Positions 26,999 through 35,072 of a stretch of DNA of 64,000 bases are shown piece by piece. Under the pieces are notes generated by a model, which had not been told where the DNA came from, did no database searches, and saw only the letters and a list, made by a program, of their open reading frames with translations. Location of the stretch: NCBI RefSeq assembly GCF_002234575.2, contig NZ_CP022464.2, positions 1,922,001 to 1,986,000 of the forward strand, written 5' to 3'. Source of the DNA: Enterocloster bolteae. GTDB lineage: Bacteria; Bacillota; Clostridia; Lachnospirales; Lachnospiraceae. The position numbers and the translations under genes are program-made. Each line of letters starts with the position of its first letter. Within the stretch, counting starts at the first letter, position 1.

Positions 26999-27973
26999 AT
27001 GACGGATGTTTATGTGATATCTGGCTTTTTAGGAGCGGGAAAGACGACACTGATTAAAACCATGGTGCATTCCGCGTTCAAGAACAAGAAACTGGTTGTG
27101 ATTGAAAATGACTTTGGGGAGGCCGGGATTGATGCCGGGCTGCTCAAGGAATGCAACTTGGCGGTTACCAGTTTAAGCGATGGGTGTATCTGCTGCAGTC
27201 TGACCGGAGACTTTGAGAAAGCGATGGAACGCATATTAAAGGACTACATACCGGATGCCGTATTGGTGGAACCATCCGGCGTGGTCAGATTATCCGATCT
27301 GATTAAAATCTGTTTAAAACAGGAGGACAGGGGCCTTATCCATCTGAAAAGGACAATAACCGTGGTGGATATACGGTCATTTGATAAATATAGAAAAAAT
27401 TACGGGGGATTTTTTGAGGATCAGATTGCTTATGCTGATTTGATACTGCTAAGTCACCAAGAGGAAGGGGGGCAGGAAATTCAATCGGTTAAGATTAAAA
27501 TTCAGGAAATGAATCCTGAAGCCAGAGTCGAGGCGGATTTTTGGGAATCCATTCCTGCATCTGTATTCCGGTATGGCCCGCGAAACAGCAACATTTTTAA
27601 GCTAGAAATGGAAGCAGCGGTCTCTATGAAACCTGTGCGGATTCGCAGCTGCAGGGAACCATCCCGTAGAACCGGTTTTATCAGGCGTCACTTCGCCAGG
27701 GATGTCTTTTCTTCTGTTACTATTGAGTGGAAAGAACCCATTACGGAGGAGCGGCTGGGGAAAAAGATTCTGCATGTTGTGAAACATGCAGAGGGGGAAA
27801 TCCTCCGAGGAAAAGGGATTGTGGCAGATGGACGCCGGGGATTGGTATTCCACTATCTGCCTGGTAGTTTAAGCATTGAACCCGCAAACATAGTTGGGAA
27901 CCAGGTTTGCTTCATAGGCACCGGCCTGGATGAACAGCAGATACATACATTATTCAGAGAGGAAACAACATGA
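26999..27973 (+). CDS. COG0523 G3E-family GTPase (zinc chaperone-like, CobW domain)
   Basis: About 324 residues from the ATG at 26999 with AAAGGAG upstream; an in-frame ATG at 26918 overlaps the deacetylase gene and is unlikely. Walker A GFLGAGKTT, the Glu-Asn-Asp-Phe-Gly switch (VVIENDFGE), the CICC metal-binding motif (SDGCICCSL) and Walker B-like DAVLVEPSG are present. COG0523 proteins with CxCC, such as YciC and ZNG1, bind zinc and deliver it to client proteins or act under zinc shortage. Its stop overlaps the next GTPase fusion gene by ATGA-type overlap. Confidence 0.92.
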   Translation: MTDVYVISGFLGAGKTTLIKTMVHSAFKNKKLVVIENDFGEAGIDAGLLKECNLAVTSLSDGCICCSLTGDFEKAMERILKDYIPDAVLVEPSGVVRLSDLIKICLKQEDRGLIHLKRTITVVDIRSFDKYRKNYGGFFEDQIAYADLILLSHQEEGGQEIQSVKIKIQEMNPEARVEADFWESIPASVFRYGPRNSNIFKLEMEAAVSMKPVRIRSCREPSRRTGFIRRHFARDVFSSVTIEWKEPITEERLGKKILHVVKHAEGEILRGKGIVADGRRGLVFHYLPGSLSIEPANIVGNQVCFIGTGLDEQQIHTLFREETT

Positions 27974-29529
27974 CAACACCGGTATGGGTCATAACTGGAC
28001 TGCTGGATTCGGGAAAGACCACGCTCATCAACCAGTTGGCTGAACAGGAACTGGATGAACTGGATATCCTGGTCATCCAGTTTGAATCAGGCGAAACACC
28101 TCTGATAGAACAAGAACGTGTGAAGAAACTGGCATTCTCCAAGAGCCAGTTGGAACAGAGTCCATTCGGCATTGCCGATACCATCATTCACTACATTGAT
28201 AAACACAGACCTGATTTAATTCTGATTGAATGGAACGGGATGGAGCATTTCCATAAACTGGAGAAAATGCTTCTCCAGTTTTCTGCAAAAGCAGTGCTGA
28301 GTATTGAAAAGGTGGTTTATGCAGCGGAGGGAGCCAGCTTTAAGACCAGGATTCCAGATGCAGGAGTGGCAACATTTTCACAGATTGCGGGCTGCGACTG
28401 TGCTTACGTGAGACTGAAGGGGAATCGGAAATCTCGGAATGGCATGGATGTTCTTTATGGCTGCAACCCAGATATCCAGGTCTATACCAGCTGGAACCGT
28501 TTTGTACGCGCCTTGTTCCGTTTCGGTATGAAGCCTCGGCATTGGTTCCTGATGCTTCTGACTGCGGTCATGTTGTATATGGCAGCTTTTTCCATGCTAA
28601 ATGATGCGGGGGCTTTGCCAGAACGGTATATAAGCATATTCCTTGGGGTTTTTCTGCAGGCAGCGCCCTTTTTGGCTGTTGGTGTCCTGCTTTCCTCCCT
28701 GATTCAGGTTTATTTAAAGCCAGACTGGATTCAGAGAAGATTCCCCAGAAAAATTCTGGCTGGCCAGCTCTTTGCAGTGCTGGCCGGTTTTTGCTTGCCG
28801 GTATGCGACTGTGCATCCATTCCTGTATTCAAAGGTCTGGTCAAAAAGGGGGTACCCATACCGGCTGCTGTGACCTTTATGCTGGTATCCCCGGTGATTA
28901 ATCCGGTAGTCATCCTCTCCACCTGGTATGCGTTTAATGGCAATTACAAGATTATCGCGGCCAGATGCGGCCTGGGTATATTGTGCTCTGTACTCTGTGG
29001 ATTGACCTATCTTTTTAAACCGCCTGTGAATTATCTGGTGGAAGATGCCATGCCTATCCAGGCGGCGTGTGGGGATTACAGCCTTCTGGTAGAAAAGAGG
29101 ACTCAGTTGTCCCGTTTTTCTCTGATGATGCAGCACGCGCAGAATGAATTTTTCTCAGTGGGCAAATTCCTGCTTACCGGAATCTTTGCATCCACCTTGT
29201 TTCAGGATATGATTCCACGGGCAGTTGCCGCAGGCGGCGCCGCGGCGCCGTGGAAAGCGCTTCTGGTGATGATGGGGTTGGCCTTTGTGTTGTCCCTCTG
29301 TTCCTCCTCCGATGCGGTAGTGGCCAGAAGTATGGCCGGGAGCCTTCCGGTGGGGGCTGTCCTGGGATTTTTGGTGTTCGGCCCTATGATGGACATCAAA
29401 AATGCTGCCATGTTGCTTTCAGGTTTTAAATCCAGTTTTGTTATTCGTCTTTTTGCAACCACATTTCTTGTCTGTTTTCTTGTGATAGGTGTATTTATGA
29501 CAGGGGGAAGCGGAGGAATCAGAATATGA
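27970..29529 (+). CDS. G3E GTPase domain fused to a DUF318/YraQ-type permease
   Basis: 519 residues with two parts. Residues 1-170 are a second GTPase: WVITGLLDSGKTTLIN (Walker A), VIQFESGETPL and LILIEWNGM (Walker B). It lacks the CxCC metal motif of its neighbour. Residues 185-519 carry about eight transmembrane segments and LPVCDCASIPVFKGLVKKG, then FMLVSPVINPVVI, the features of the PF03773 permeases (YraQ/ArsP/YcgR-like). In other Firmicutes the GTPase and permease are separate genes. The following gene encodes the usual TIGR03943 partner. The complex may export or handle a metal or metal complex; transport substrate unknown. Confidence 0.87.
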   Translation: MTTPVWVITGLLDSGKTTLINQLAEQELDELDILVIQFESGETPLIEQERVKKLAFSKSQLEQSPFGIADTIIHYIDKHRPDLILIEWNGMEHFHKLEKMLLQFSAKAVLSIEKVVYAAEGASFKTRIPDAGVATFSQIAGCDCAYVRLKGNRKSRNGMDVLYGCNPDIQVYTSWNRFVRALFRFGMKPRHWFLMLLTAVMLYMAAFSMLNDAGALPERYISIFLGVFLQAAPFLAVGVLLSSLIQVYLKPDWIQRRFPRKILAGQLFAVLAGFCLPVCDCASIPVFKGLVKKGVPIPAAVTFMLVSPVINPVVILSTWYAFNGNYKIIAARCGLGILCSVLCGLTYLFKPPVNYLVEDAMPIQAACGDYSLLVEKRTQLSRFSLMMQHAQNEFFSVGKFLLTGIFASTLFQDMIPRAVAAGGAAAPWKALLVMMGLAFVLSLCSSSDAVVARSMAGSLPVGAVLGFLVFGPMMDIKNAAMLLSGFKSSFVIRLFATTFLVCFLVIGVFMTGGSGGIRI

Positions 29530-30479
29530 CGCTGCGGGGAAAAGGAATCAACCTTCAGGTATTGACAGAATGTATCTGTTATCTGTTGTTTGGATACCTG
29601 TTGTTTCAGCTTACTTATTCAGGCGGGTATTTAAATTATGTGACTCCAAGGATGAAGCCGTATCTTTACGGCATGTCTGCTTTAATGTTTTTATGGGCGG
29701 TGTTTACAGGAAGGTACTTACTGACACCCCGGTATCGGGTAAAGATGGCCCGTTCTTTTGTTTTTATTATCCCGATTCTGCTGCTTGTCTTCCATCCGGC
29801 CGATCCTAGGGGGAGCAGTATGGTCAGAAGCTATGAGAGCTCCGGTTTTTCCATGAGTTCCGGAAATGGCGGCGGCCAGATGGCGGGAAATCCGGGGCGG
29901 CAGACAGCGGGGAGTACTGTGAGACAGACATTGCCTGCGGCCGGAGGAGAATCCAGGGGGCCTTTCTCCGATGGAGAATCAGGTTCAGGGCTGCCGGACG
30001 GGGAAAATACAGAAACGGATGGATACAGCGGAACTGATGCTTATCCAGAAGATGATACCGGACAGTCCTCCGGAGAAGAAAATCCATGGTATGACTTAAA
30101 TGGTCTGGACGAGGCGGAAAAAACCATTACGATTGCAGATGAAGATTACTACACATGGATGTATGAACTGAGTAACTTTTATGAAAAGTATGAAGGCTAT
30201 ACCATTGTAATGAAAGGGTTTGTCTACCGTGCTCCAGACATTCAAAAAAAGTGCGATTTTGCCCTGGTCCGGCTGTCCATGTGGTGCTGTGCCGCGGATC
30301 TAAGCCCAATTGGTTTTCTGGTGGATAGTGACAATGAAGTGACATTCAAGGATGACGACTGGGTGACGGTAAAGGGTACATTTGGAATCAGCGAGGATGG
30401 AGCATCTCTGATTTTAAAGGCCCAAAATATAGAAGCGGCCGAAAAACCCGAAGAAGAATATATTTATCCATATTTTTAA
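29526..30479 (+). CDS. TIGR03943/DUF1980-like permease partner protein (YcgQ-like)
   Basis: 317 residues. Three hydrophobic segments lie in the first 95 residues (CYLLFGYLLFQL, YLYGMSALMFLWAVF, SFVFIIPILLLVF), followed by a long Gly/Ser/Glu-rich linker (about 100-190). The C-terminal soluble domain includes VMKGFVYRAPD, FALVRLSMWCCAADLSPIGF and WVTVKGTFG, typical of the TIGR03943 family that pairs with the DUF318 permease. The start overlaps the permease stop as ATGA. A decayed copy of its C-terminal two thirds lies at 37921-38535. The molecular role is unproven; the zinc neighbourhood points to metal handling. Confidence 0.85.
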   Translation: MTLRGKGINLQVLTECICYLLFGYLLFQLTYSGGYLNYVTPRMKPYLYGMSALMFLWAVFTGRYLLTPRYRVKMARSFVFIIPILLLVFHPADPRGSSMVRSYESSGFSMSSGNGGGQMAGNPGRQTAGSTVRQTLPAAGGESRGPFSDGESGSGLPDGENTETDGYSGTDAYPEDDTGQSSGEENPWYDLNGLDEAEKTITIADEDYYTWMYELSNFYEKYEGYTIVMKGFVYRAPDIQKKCDFALVRLSMWCCAADLSPIGFLVDSDNEVTFKDDDWVTVKGTFGISEDGASLILKAQNIEAAEKPEEEYIYPYF

Positions 30480-30548
30480 TAAAAGCAACGATGAAGTAGA
30501 ATTAAAATGAAAATCAAAGATTGAAAAGTAAAACAGGAGCAGAATACA

Positions 30549-30696
30549 GTGGAGCAATACAGGAAACTGTGCCAGAAATTAAAAGAGGAGGGGGAACCAT
30601 GTGGCATTAATCAGCCTCCCAAAGAATGCCTCCCCGATCCGGCTGCATAACCGCTGCCGGATTACCGGCCATTATCATAGATATCTGCTCAAATAA
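30549..30696 (+). pseudogene. Frameshifted remnant of a ribosomal protein S14 paralogue
   Basis: Frame one reads VEQYRKLCQKLKEEGE, and after a shift near 30600 frame two reads ALISLPKNASPIRLHNRCRI then TGHYHRYLLK and a stop. Joined, this matches the middle of the long, zinc-independent type of S14 (…KLP-N-S-P-RLHNRC-TG-P-GYLRKF). Start region and the C-terminal third are missing. Zinc-free paralogues of S14 and L33 are classic Zur targets, so this remnant fits the zinc-starvation operon. Confidence 0.75.
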
Positions 30697-30837
30697 AGAG
30701 GACAGATTGTATTTTAGAAACTGGTCTACAGAGGCGGACTGTCGCGAATCTGGAAAGCAAGTTGGAAAACTAAAGGAGATTTATGGATAAAAAAATAAAC
30801 ATTTGACGGTGTGAAATCCGGAAAGGAAAATGTGCTC

Positions 30838-30987
30838 ATGAGAGTCAAGGTAACATTGGCATGTATGGAGTGCCACGACAGAACCTATGCAACAACTAAA
30901 AATAAGCAGAAGCACCCGGAACGGATGGAGGTAATGAAATATTGTCCGAGGCTTCGGAAATATTTGCTTCATAAAGAAACAAAATAA
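30838..30987 (+). CDS. rpmG: Ribosomal protein L33 paralogue with partly lost zinc ribbon
   Basis: A 49-residue protein, full L33 length: MRVKVTLACMECHDRTY at the start and LLHKETK at the end. The first zinc pair (C-M-E-C) is intact but the second pair, CxxC in standard L33, reads C-P-R-L, so only three of the four ligands remain. AAAGGAAAA precedes the ATG by about 9 bases. It is a small gene at the end of a zinc-uptake operon, beside an S14 remnant. Such L33 forms are expected to replace the zinc-containing L33 and spare zinc during starvation. Whether three Cys still bind zinc is not known. Confidence 0.88.
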   Translation: MRVKVTLACMECHDRTYATTKNKQKHPERMEVMKYCPRLRKYLLHKETK

Positions 30988-31039
30988 AACGTTGGATTGT
31001 TTTTGCTTTTAGTACAATATTTCAGGCGAAGTCGTTATT

Positions 31040-31369
31040 ATGAAGATGGAAACGTGTAAAGATATTTGTCATACATTTGGGATGAAAGAATTATATTCGC
31101 TAAGAAAAGAAACCATTGAACGGGGGAGCGCAAGTGCAAAGGAGAATCATGAATTCTGGTATATGCAGATGTTTGGAAAAGCCTGAATGGAAATGAAAGT
31201 CGGGCTTACATTTGCCTTCATGAATCTTAAAAGCTGGCGAAGATTAAGGTCAAATGGGGACTCCTGGAGGAAGAAGGCCCAGTCACAAGGTCTATTTTAC
31301 ACAATTCGGTTAATAAAAGAAAAATGGCTCTGGGATGCAAATCCCAGAGCCGCTTTGTCTACAGTCTGA
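31040..31369 (+). pseudogene. C-terminal remnant of an IS1182-like transposase
   Basis: The frame reads RKETIERGSASAKENHEFWY, then a TGA stop near 31183, then MEMKVGLTFAFMNLKSWRRL. This matches the C-terminal end of IS1182-type DDE transposases, where RKETIERVFADAKEKHG and L-TFACMNLKKL are typical. The N-terminal part, the catalytic core and the left end are absent, and an in-frame stop is present. It is a dead fragment that marks the right border of the zinc locus. Confidence 0.75.
31326..31351 (+). terminator. Hairpin at the end of the IS1182-like remnant
   Basis: GGCTCTGGGAT pairs perfectly with ATCCCAGAGCC across a GCAA loop (11-bp stem), followed by GCTTTGTCT. It overlaps the last codons of the transposase frame and probably served as its terminator or belonged to the right end of the element. 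Confidence 0.75.
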
Positions 31370-31734
31370 GGAGGGCAAGCAATGCTGGCCCTCCTAAATG
31401 GATGCGTAATTCTTGTAACCATACTTAGGGCATACACCATTTTCATTCAGTTGCAATGCCGCACAGTGGACAACGTTCTACTTCCAGATGCGGAGTGTAT
31501 TCCTCCGATGCCTGATTCACACCGCTGGTAAAGGTCAGCTTGACAATGTTTAGTTTGTCCTTTCTGTCTAACAAAAAAGGATTAAGTCTGTAAGCTGTTT
31601 TTCTTGCTTACAAAATATTATACGAGGGAGGTGAAAGAAATCGGATATAAGGATTGTGGCGGTTTTGCTATAGATATTCCAAACTATGAACAACTGATGG
31701 AGCTATTTTAAATAAGATTTGAAATTTAGTGAAG
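31370..31734. other. Decayed intergenic region
   Basis: No intact gene. On the minus strand about 31440-31570 reads KLNIVKLTFTSGVNQ and HLEVERCPLCG, a protein-like fragment ending in a CxxC zinc-ribbon-like motif, with no start. On the plus strand 31631-31711 reads EIGYKDCGGFAIDIP and a stop, again a small fragment. Neither family is recognised. Confidence 0.35.
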
Positions 31735-31763
31735 TTGCTTTTTTCTGGATAGTATGCTATACT
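31735..31763 (+). promoter_or_regulatory. Promoter of the L25 gene
   Basis: TTGCTT at 31735-31740 and TATACT at 31758-31763 with a 17-bp spacer; TG one base before the -10 box makes it an extended -10 promoter. The start codon it serves is about 165 bp further on, so it has a long leader. Confidence 0.7.
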
Positions 31764-31797
31764 CAATCCAACAAAATCTTATAGAAAAGAACCGTCT

Positions 31798-31854
31798 AAA
31801 AAGAAGGGCTTTTGATATTACACTTTGGTGCCATATGAAAAGGCTCTTCTTTTT
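31798..31854 (+). terminator. Terminator-like hairpin inside the L25 leader
   Basis: AAAAAGAAG at 31798-31806 pairs with CTTCTTTTT near 31846-31854, extended by a GGCTTTT/AAAAGGC pairing with one bulge, and is followed by T-rich sequence. It lies between the promoter at 31735 and the gene start at 31930. That position suggests conditional termination (attenuation) rather than an ordinary gene end. Confidence 0.65.
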
Positions 31855-31929
31855 GTTATATTCTTTAGATTTTGTTTTTAAGAAATCGTTTGAGGAAAAC
31901 AAAAAATTTAAAATCAGGAGGGAAAAACA

Positions 31930-32496
31930 ATGGAAACAATTTGTGTTCAGAGAAGAGAAGGCGCCATTAAGGCAAAAAAATTAAGACGTCTGGGATTCAT
32001 TCCGGCCAATGTATTCGGAAAGTCCCTGCCAGATCCGATTTCAATTCAGTTAAAAGAAAGTGATGCTCGCAGACTGCTTCACCAGAAACGTGAGGGAAGT
32101 AAACTTATGCTGGACTTAGAGGGAACCGGACTGCCGGTTCAGATTAAAGAAAAAGAAATAGATACAATTAAAGGACAAATTCAGCATATCAGTTTTCAAG
32201 CACTAACAGCAGATGAAAAGGTGAACAGTGTCATTCATATTCTCCTTGTAAATGATGACAAAATACCAGGACAGCTTGATAAGATGCTCATGGAGATACC
32301 ATACGCTTCATTACCTGGAGATATGATTGACACGATAACAGTAGATTTGGATGGTATTACGGTTGGAACTATTTTGACTGTGAAAGATATTCCGGAACTT
32401 ATGAGTGATAAGATAGAATTAAAGGTTGATTCAGAAGAAATTGTACTTCGTGTCAGCGAGAGAAAACACCATGTTGAAGTTAAGGAAGCGGAGTAA
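31930..32496 (+). CDS. Ribosomal protein L25 / general stress protein Ctc
   Basis: 188 residues with AGGAGG 7 bases before the ATG. The N-terminal half is the 5S-rRNA-binding L25 domain (RREGAIKAKKLRRLGFIPANVFG), and the C-terminal half is the TL5/Ctc beta domain (IPYASLPGDMIDTITVDLDG, quoted from its middle). It binds 5S rRNA on the large subunit; in Bacillus its relative Ctc is stress-induced. The basic residues of the RNA-binding start are kept. Its leader has a terminator hairpin. The sigma factor and MgtC genes follow in the same direction, suggesting a small stress-related group. Confidence 0.92.
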   Translation: METICVQRREGAIKAKKLRRLGFIPANVFGKSLPDPISIQLKESDARRLLHQKREGSKLMLDLEGTGLPVQIKEKEIDTIKGQIQHISFQALTADEKVNSVIHILLVNDDKIPGQLDKMLMEIPYASLPGDMIDTITVDLDGITVGTILTVKDIPELMSDKIELKVDSEEIVLRVSERKHHVEVKEAE

Positions 32497-32553
32497 TTGT
32501 TATGGAACTCTTGGGGCGGTAGATGATTCATAAAAATTTGGAAATGGCGTGAT

Positions 32554-32578
32554 TACGAATAGATTGACATAATTCGTA
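32554..32578. promoter_or_regulatory. Inverted repeat over a possible promoter upstream of the sigma gene
   Basis: TACGAAT at 32554-32560 and ATTCGTA at 32572-32578 form a perfect 7-bp inverted repeat with 11 bp between, covering TTGACA at 32563-32568. It may be an operator. A convincing -10 box at the right distance is not seen. Confidence 0.35.
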
Positions 32579-32610
32579 TAACATTTAACGTGTTCAACAC
32601 ACATAAAGAA

Positions 32611-32660
32611 AAAAAGAAGAACTTTTGCTATGCTTTTGTGTTGAAAAAGTTCTTCTTTTT
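32611..32660 (+). terminator. Perfect 16-bp terminator hairpin in the leader of the sigma gene
   Basis: AAAAAGAAGAACTTTT at 32611-32626 pairs perfectly with AAAAGTTCTTCTTTTT at 32645-32660 around an 18-nt loop, with T-rich sequence after it. It is 115 bp after the L25 stop and 180 bp before the sigma-factor start. It could end the L25 transcript, but the TTGACA and inverted repeat just upstream suggest it may be a leader attenuator like the one before L25. The two stems share the AAAAAGAAG start. Confidence 0.8.
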
Positions 32661-32841
32661 ATTTCTTACATAAATTTAAAAACAAAATCTCTTTATGTAA
32701 TGCAATTGTTGCAGGCACGATGTATTGCTGCACAGGCACAGAATTATGTGGATTTCTATTTTGAATTGCTTCTTAAAATGAATATAACAAAGAAGACATA
32801 CAGCGATTTATGGATAACTGAGAGTGGAAGGAGGAAAAGGA

Positions 32842-33720
32842 TTGAAACAGGAAAAGACTTTGGAGAAAGCAAAAGTGGATAATGTATATGAGATAGAGAC
32901 AGATTCTGTTCAATGGTATTTAAAGCAGGCTGGAGTAGGTCCTCTATTGACAAAAGAAGAAGAAATAGAACTTGCATATTTGATACAGGAAGGCAGTGAT
33001 GAAGCACGGCAGAAAATGATTTCCTCTAATTTGAGGTTAGTAATCAATCAGGCTAAAAAATATGTTACATATACACAATCATTGACATTATTAGATTTAA
33101 TTCAAGAAGGAAATCTAGGATTGATAAAAGCTGTTGAAAAATATAATCCTGAACTCGGATTTCGTTTTTCAACCTATGCATCATGGTGGATTAAGCAGGC
33201 AATCACACGAGCAATTTCAGTTTTGGATAAAGCAATACGCTTACCCGTACATTTTTGTGAAGATATACAAAAAGTAAAAAGAGCAACACATGAAATCATG
33301 CAGCAGAATGATATTGTTACACCAGAGAAATTAAAAGATATCACCGGATTTTCAGAGGGTAAGATAGAAAAGATACTTATGAATATGAACCATACGATTT
33401 CACTTGAGACCCCAGTGGGGGAAGAAGCTACTCTGGGAGATTTTGTTGAAGATACACTTACCCCATCAATAGAGGAACAGGCAATGGAAAATGCTATGCA
33501 GAGGGAAATTAGTCGTCAAATGGAGTGCTTGAGACCTCGTGAACAGACAATTTTGGCTTTGCGGTTCGGATTAAATGGTCAGAATCCGCATACCTTGGAA
33601 GAAGTTGGAAAGCAAATGGGTGTGACAAGAGAAAGAATACGGCAGATTGAGATGAAAGCATTAAGAAAGTTAAGACATCCAAATAGAAGCCGATATTTGA
33701 GAGAGTTTATTTTGGGATAG
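32842..33720 (+). CDS. Sigma-70 family RNA polymerase sigma factor (RpoD-like, group 2)
   Basis: About 292 residues. I chose the TTG at 32842 because AAGGAGG lies 7 bases upstream; the GTG at 32824 has no site. Region 1.2 (DSVQWYLKQAGVGPLLTKEE), region 2 (LRLVINQAKKY, LLDLIQEGNLGLIKAVEKY, FSTYASWWIKQAITRAI), region 3 and region 4 (LRPREQTILALRFGL, TLEEVGKQMGVTRERIRQIE) are all present. The promoter-melting and -10/-35 recognition parts closely resemble the housekeeping factor, but region 1.1 is missing, so it should recognise similar promoters. Possibly a stress or stationary-phase factor. It is followed by the MgtC gene 17 bp later. Confidence 0.93.
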   Translation: MKQEKTLEKAKVDNVYEIETDSVQWYLKQAGVGPLLTKEEEIELAYLIQEGSDEARQKMISSNLRLVINQAKKYVTYTQSLTLLDLIQEGNLGLIKAVEKYNPELGFRFSTYASWWIKQAITRAISVLDKAIRLPVHFCEDIQKVKRATHEIMQQNDIVTPEKLKDITGFSEGKIEKILMNMNHTISLETPVGEEATLGDFVEDTLTPSIEEQAMENAMQREISRQMECLRPREQTILALRFGLNGQNPHTLEEVGKQMGVTRERIRQIEMKALRKLRHPNRSRYLREFILG

Positions 33721-33737
33721 ACTGAAGGGGGAGAAAT

Positions 33738-34448
33738 ATGGAGATTATGAAGTTTTTCTTTCATAAGATTACTGTAACAGGCGAATTAACAGTAGCTGCT
33801 ATCATTTTTCGAATATTTGTTTCTCTTTGTATTGGAGGAATTCTTGGAGCAGAAAGAGGAATAAAAAATAGACCAGCAGGATTTATGACCTATGTTCTTG
33901 TTTCAGTAGGGGCGACAATTTATATGTTAACAAATCAATATATTACTACAGTTATACCGGGGAGTGATCCAACAAGATTTGGGGCACAGGTTATAAGCGG
34001 AATCGGTTTTTTAGGGGCTGGTACTATTATCGTGACAAGACAAAATGAAATCAGAGGGTTAACTACAGCAGCCGGTTTATGGGTTGCAGCATCATTGGGA
34101 TTGGCTGTTGGAACTGGATTTTATTCGGGTGCATTTATTGGAATCTTATTTACAGTGTTTGCACTTGTTTTATTAAAAAAAATAGATGTTTATATTAAAC
34201 AGCATGCTAGAAGTATGGAGATTTATATAGAGCATAATATAGAATTTTCATTTCGTAATCTGGTAGATTATATAGAAAAACGAGGGTTTGACGTGTTTGA
34301 GATGCAAAGAAGCAAGATAAAAACTCTGGATAAGGATTTGGGCGTTCTTATTTTTTCGTTGGATTTAGTAAAAAAAGTAAATCATCAAGAAGTTTTAAAC
34401 CATTTAAACGAAATTGAAGGGATAGAATATGTCAAAGAAATTGCTTAG
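33738..34448 (+). CDS. MgtC/SapB family membrane protein
   Basis: 236 residues, ATG with GGGGGAGAAAT upstream. Four to five transmembrane segments cover residues 20-150 with the family motifs GGILGAERG, FMTYVLVSVGAT and SGIGFLGAGTIIV; a C-terminal ACT-like cytoplasmic domain follows (about 155-236). In pathogens MgtC helps survival at low magnesium by acting on the F-type ATPase; most family members are uncharacterised. It is probably cotranscribed with the sigma factor. Confidence 0.92.
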   Translation: MEIMKFFFHKITVTGELTVAAIIFRIFVSLCIGGILGAERGIKNRPAGFMTYVLVSVGATIYMLTNQYITTVIPGSDPTRFGAQVISGIGFLGAGTIIVTRQNEIRGLTTAAGLWVAASLGLAVGTGFYSGAFIGILFTVFALVLLKKIDVYIKQHARSMEIYIEHNIEFSFRNLVDYIEKRGFDVFEMQRSKIKTLDKDLGVLIFSLDLVKKVNHQEVLNHLNEIEGIEYVKEIA

Positions 34449-34485
34449 AAAAGTTCCTTTATTGAGTGGCTTTTTCTTTTTTTGG
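34446..34485 (+). terminator. Terminator after the mgtC-like gene
   Basis: AGAAAAG... pairs with ...CTTTTTCT across a TTTATTGAG loop region, followed by a run of T. It directly follows the stop codon, as expected of an intrinsic terminator. Confidence 0.65.
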
Positions 34486-35072
34486 ACGAAAGCCTATCTC
34501 TACTATAGGCATCAAAATCCTAGAAAAGGCAATGACAGGTCTTTCTAGGTAACTGTAAGGGGAGATTGCCCAAAGAACCTTATAGGAGGCCATAATTAGA
34601 ATGAGTATGAGGGGGCCAAGCGGTGAAGCTGTTTAAACCACCTTCAGAAATAAGAGCATGGATGTGGGGGATTACATTTTGAATTTCACTCGAAGATATG
34701 GAGAGGGAAGATAAGCCGGGGATAAAGTTTGCGCATTTAATAAGTTAAAAAACATGCATAGAATAACATTCCTGGCAGCACGAAACAGGCAGTTGAGACA
34801 CGCGGAGTTTTTACGAATAGTAAAAACACAGGGCCGATGGAAGCTGGAAAACAGTTTATAGGACATACGAAAAGCCCATTTTAGGTTATATATGTTCCTA
34901 TAGGAAGGGGAGAAACGGCTTTTTTTAGTTGGAAAAAAGAAACTCCTACACCCCTCATGAGTGAGGGGCGGTGGACATGAAAGTGCCGAAGGAAGTTTGT
35001 TTTATGGGATGCTTTCTTGTATTTTTATACTTTCTACAGTGTAACATAAGATTTTCTTTTTGGTAAACAGGT
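34486..35072. other. Intergenic region with protein-like fragments
   Basis: No intact gene. On the plus strand about 34750-34860 reads NMHRITFLAARNRQLRHAEF with no start, a possible remnant. CCCCTCA/TGAGGGG near 34953-34970 forms a short hairpin. A T-run after GAAACGGC near 34920 may be an old terminator. Confidence 0.35.

Noticed and set aside
31631..31711. Small ORF starting GTG after GGGAGG
   Set aside because: The ribosome site is directly against the GTG, the frame is 26 codons and the region is decayed; it looks like a fragment end.
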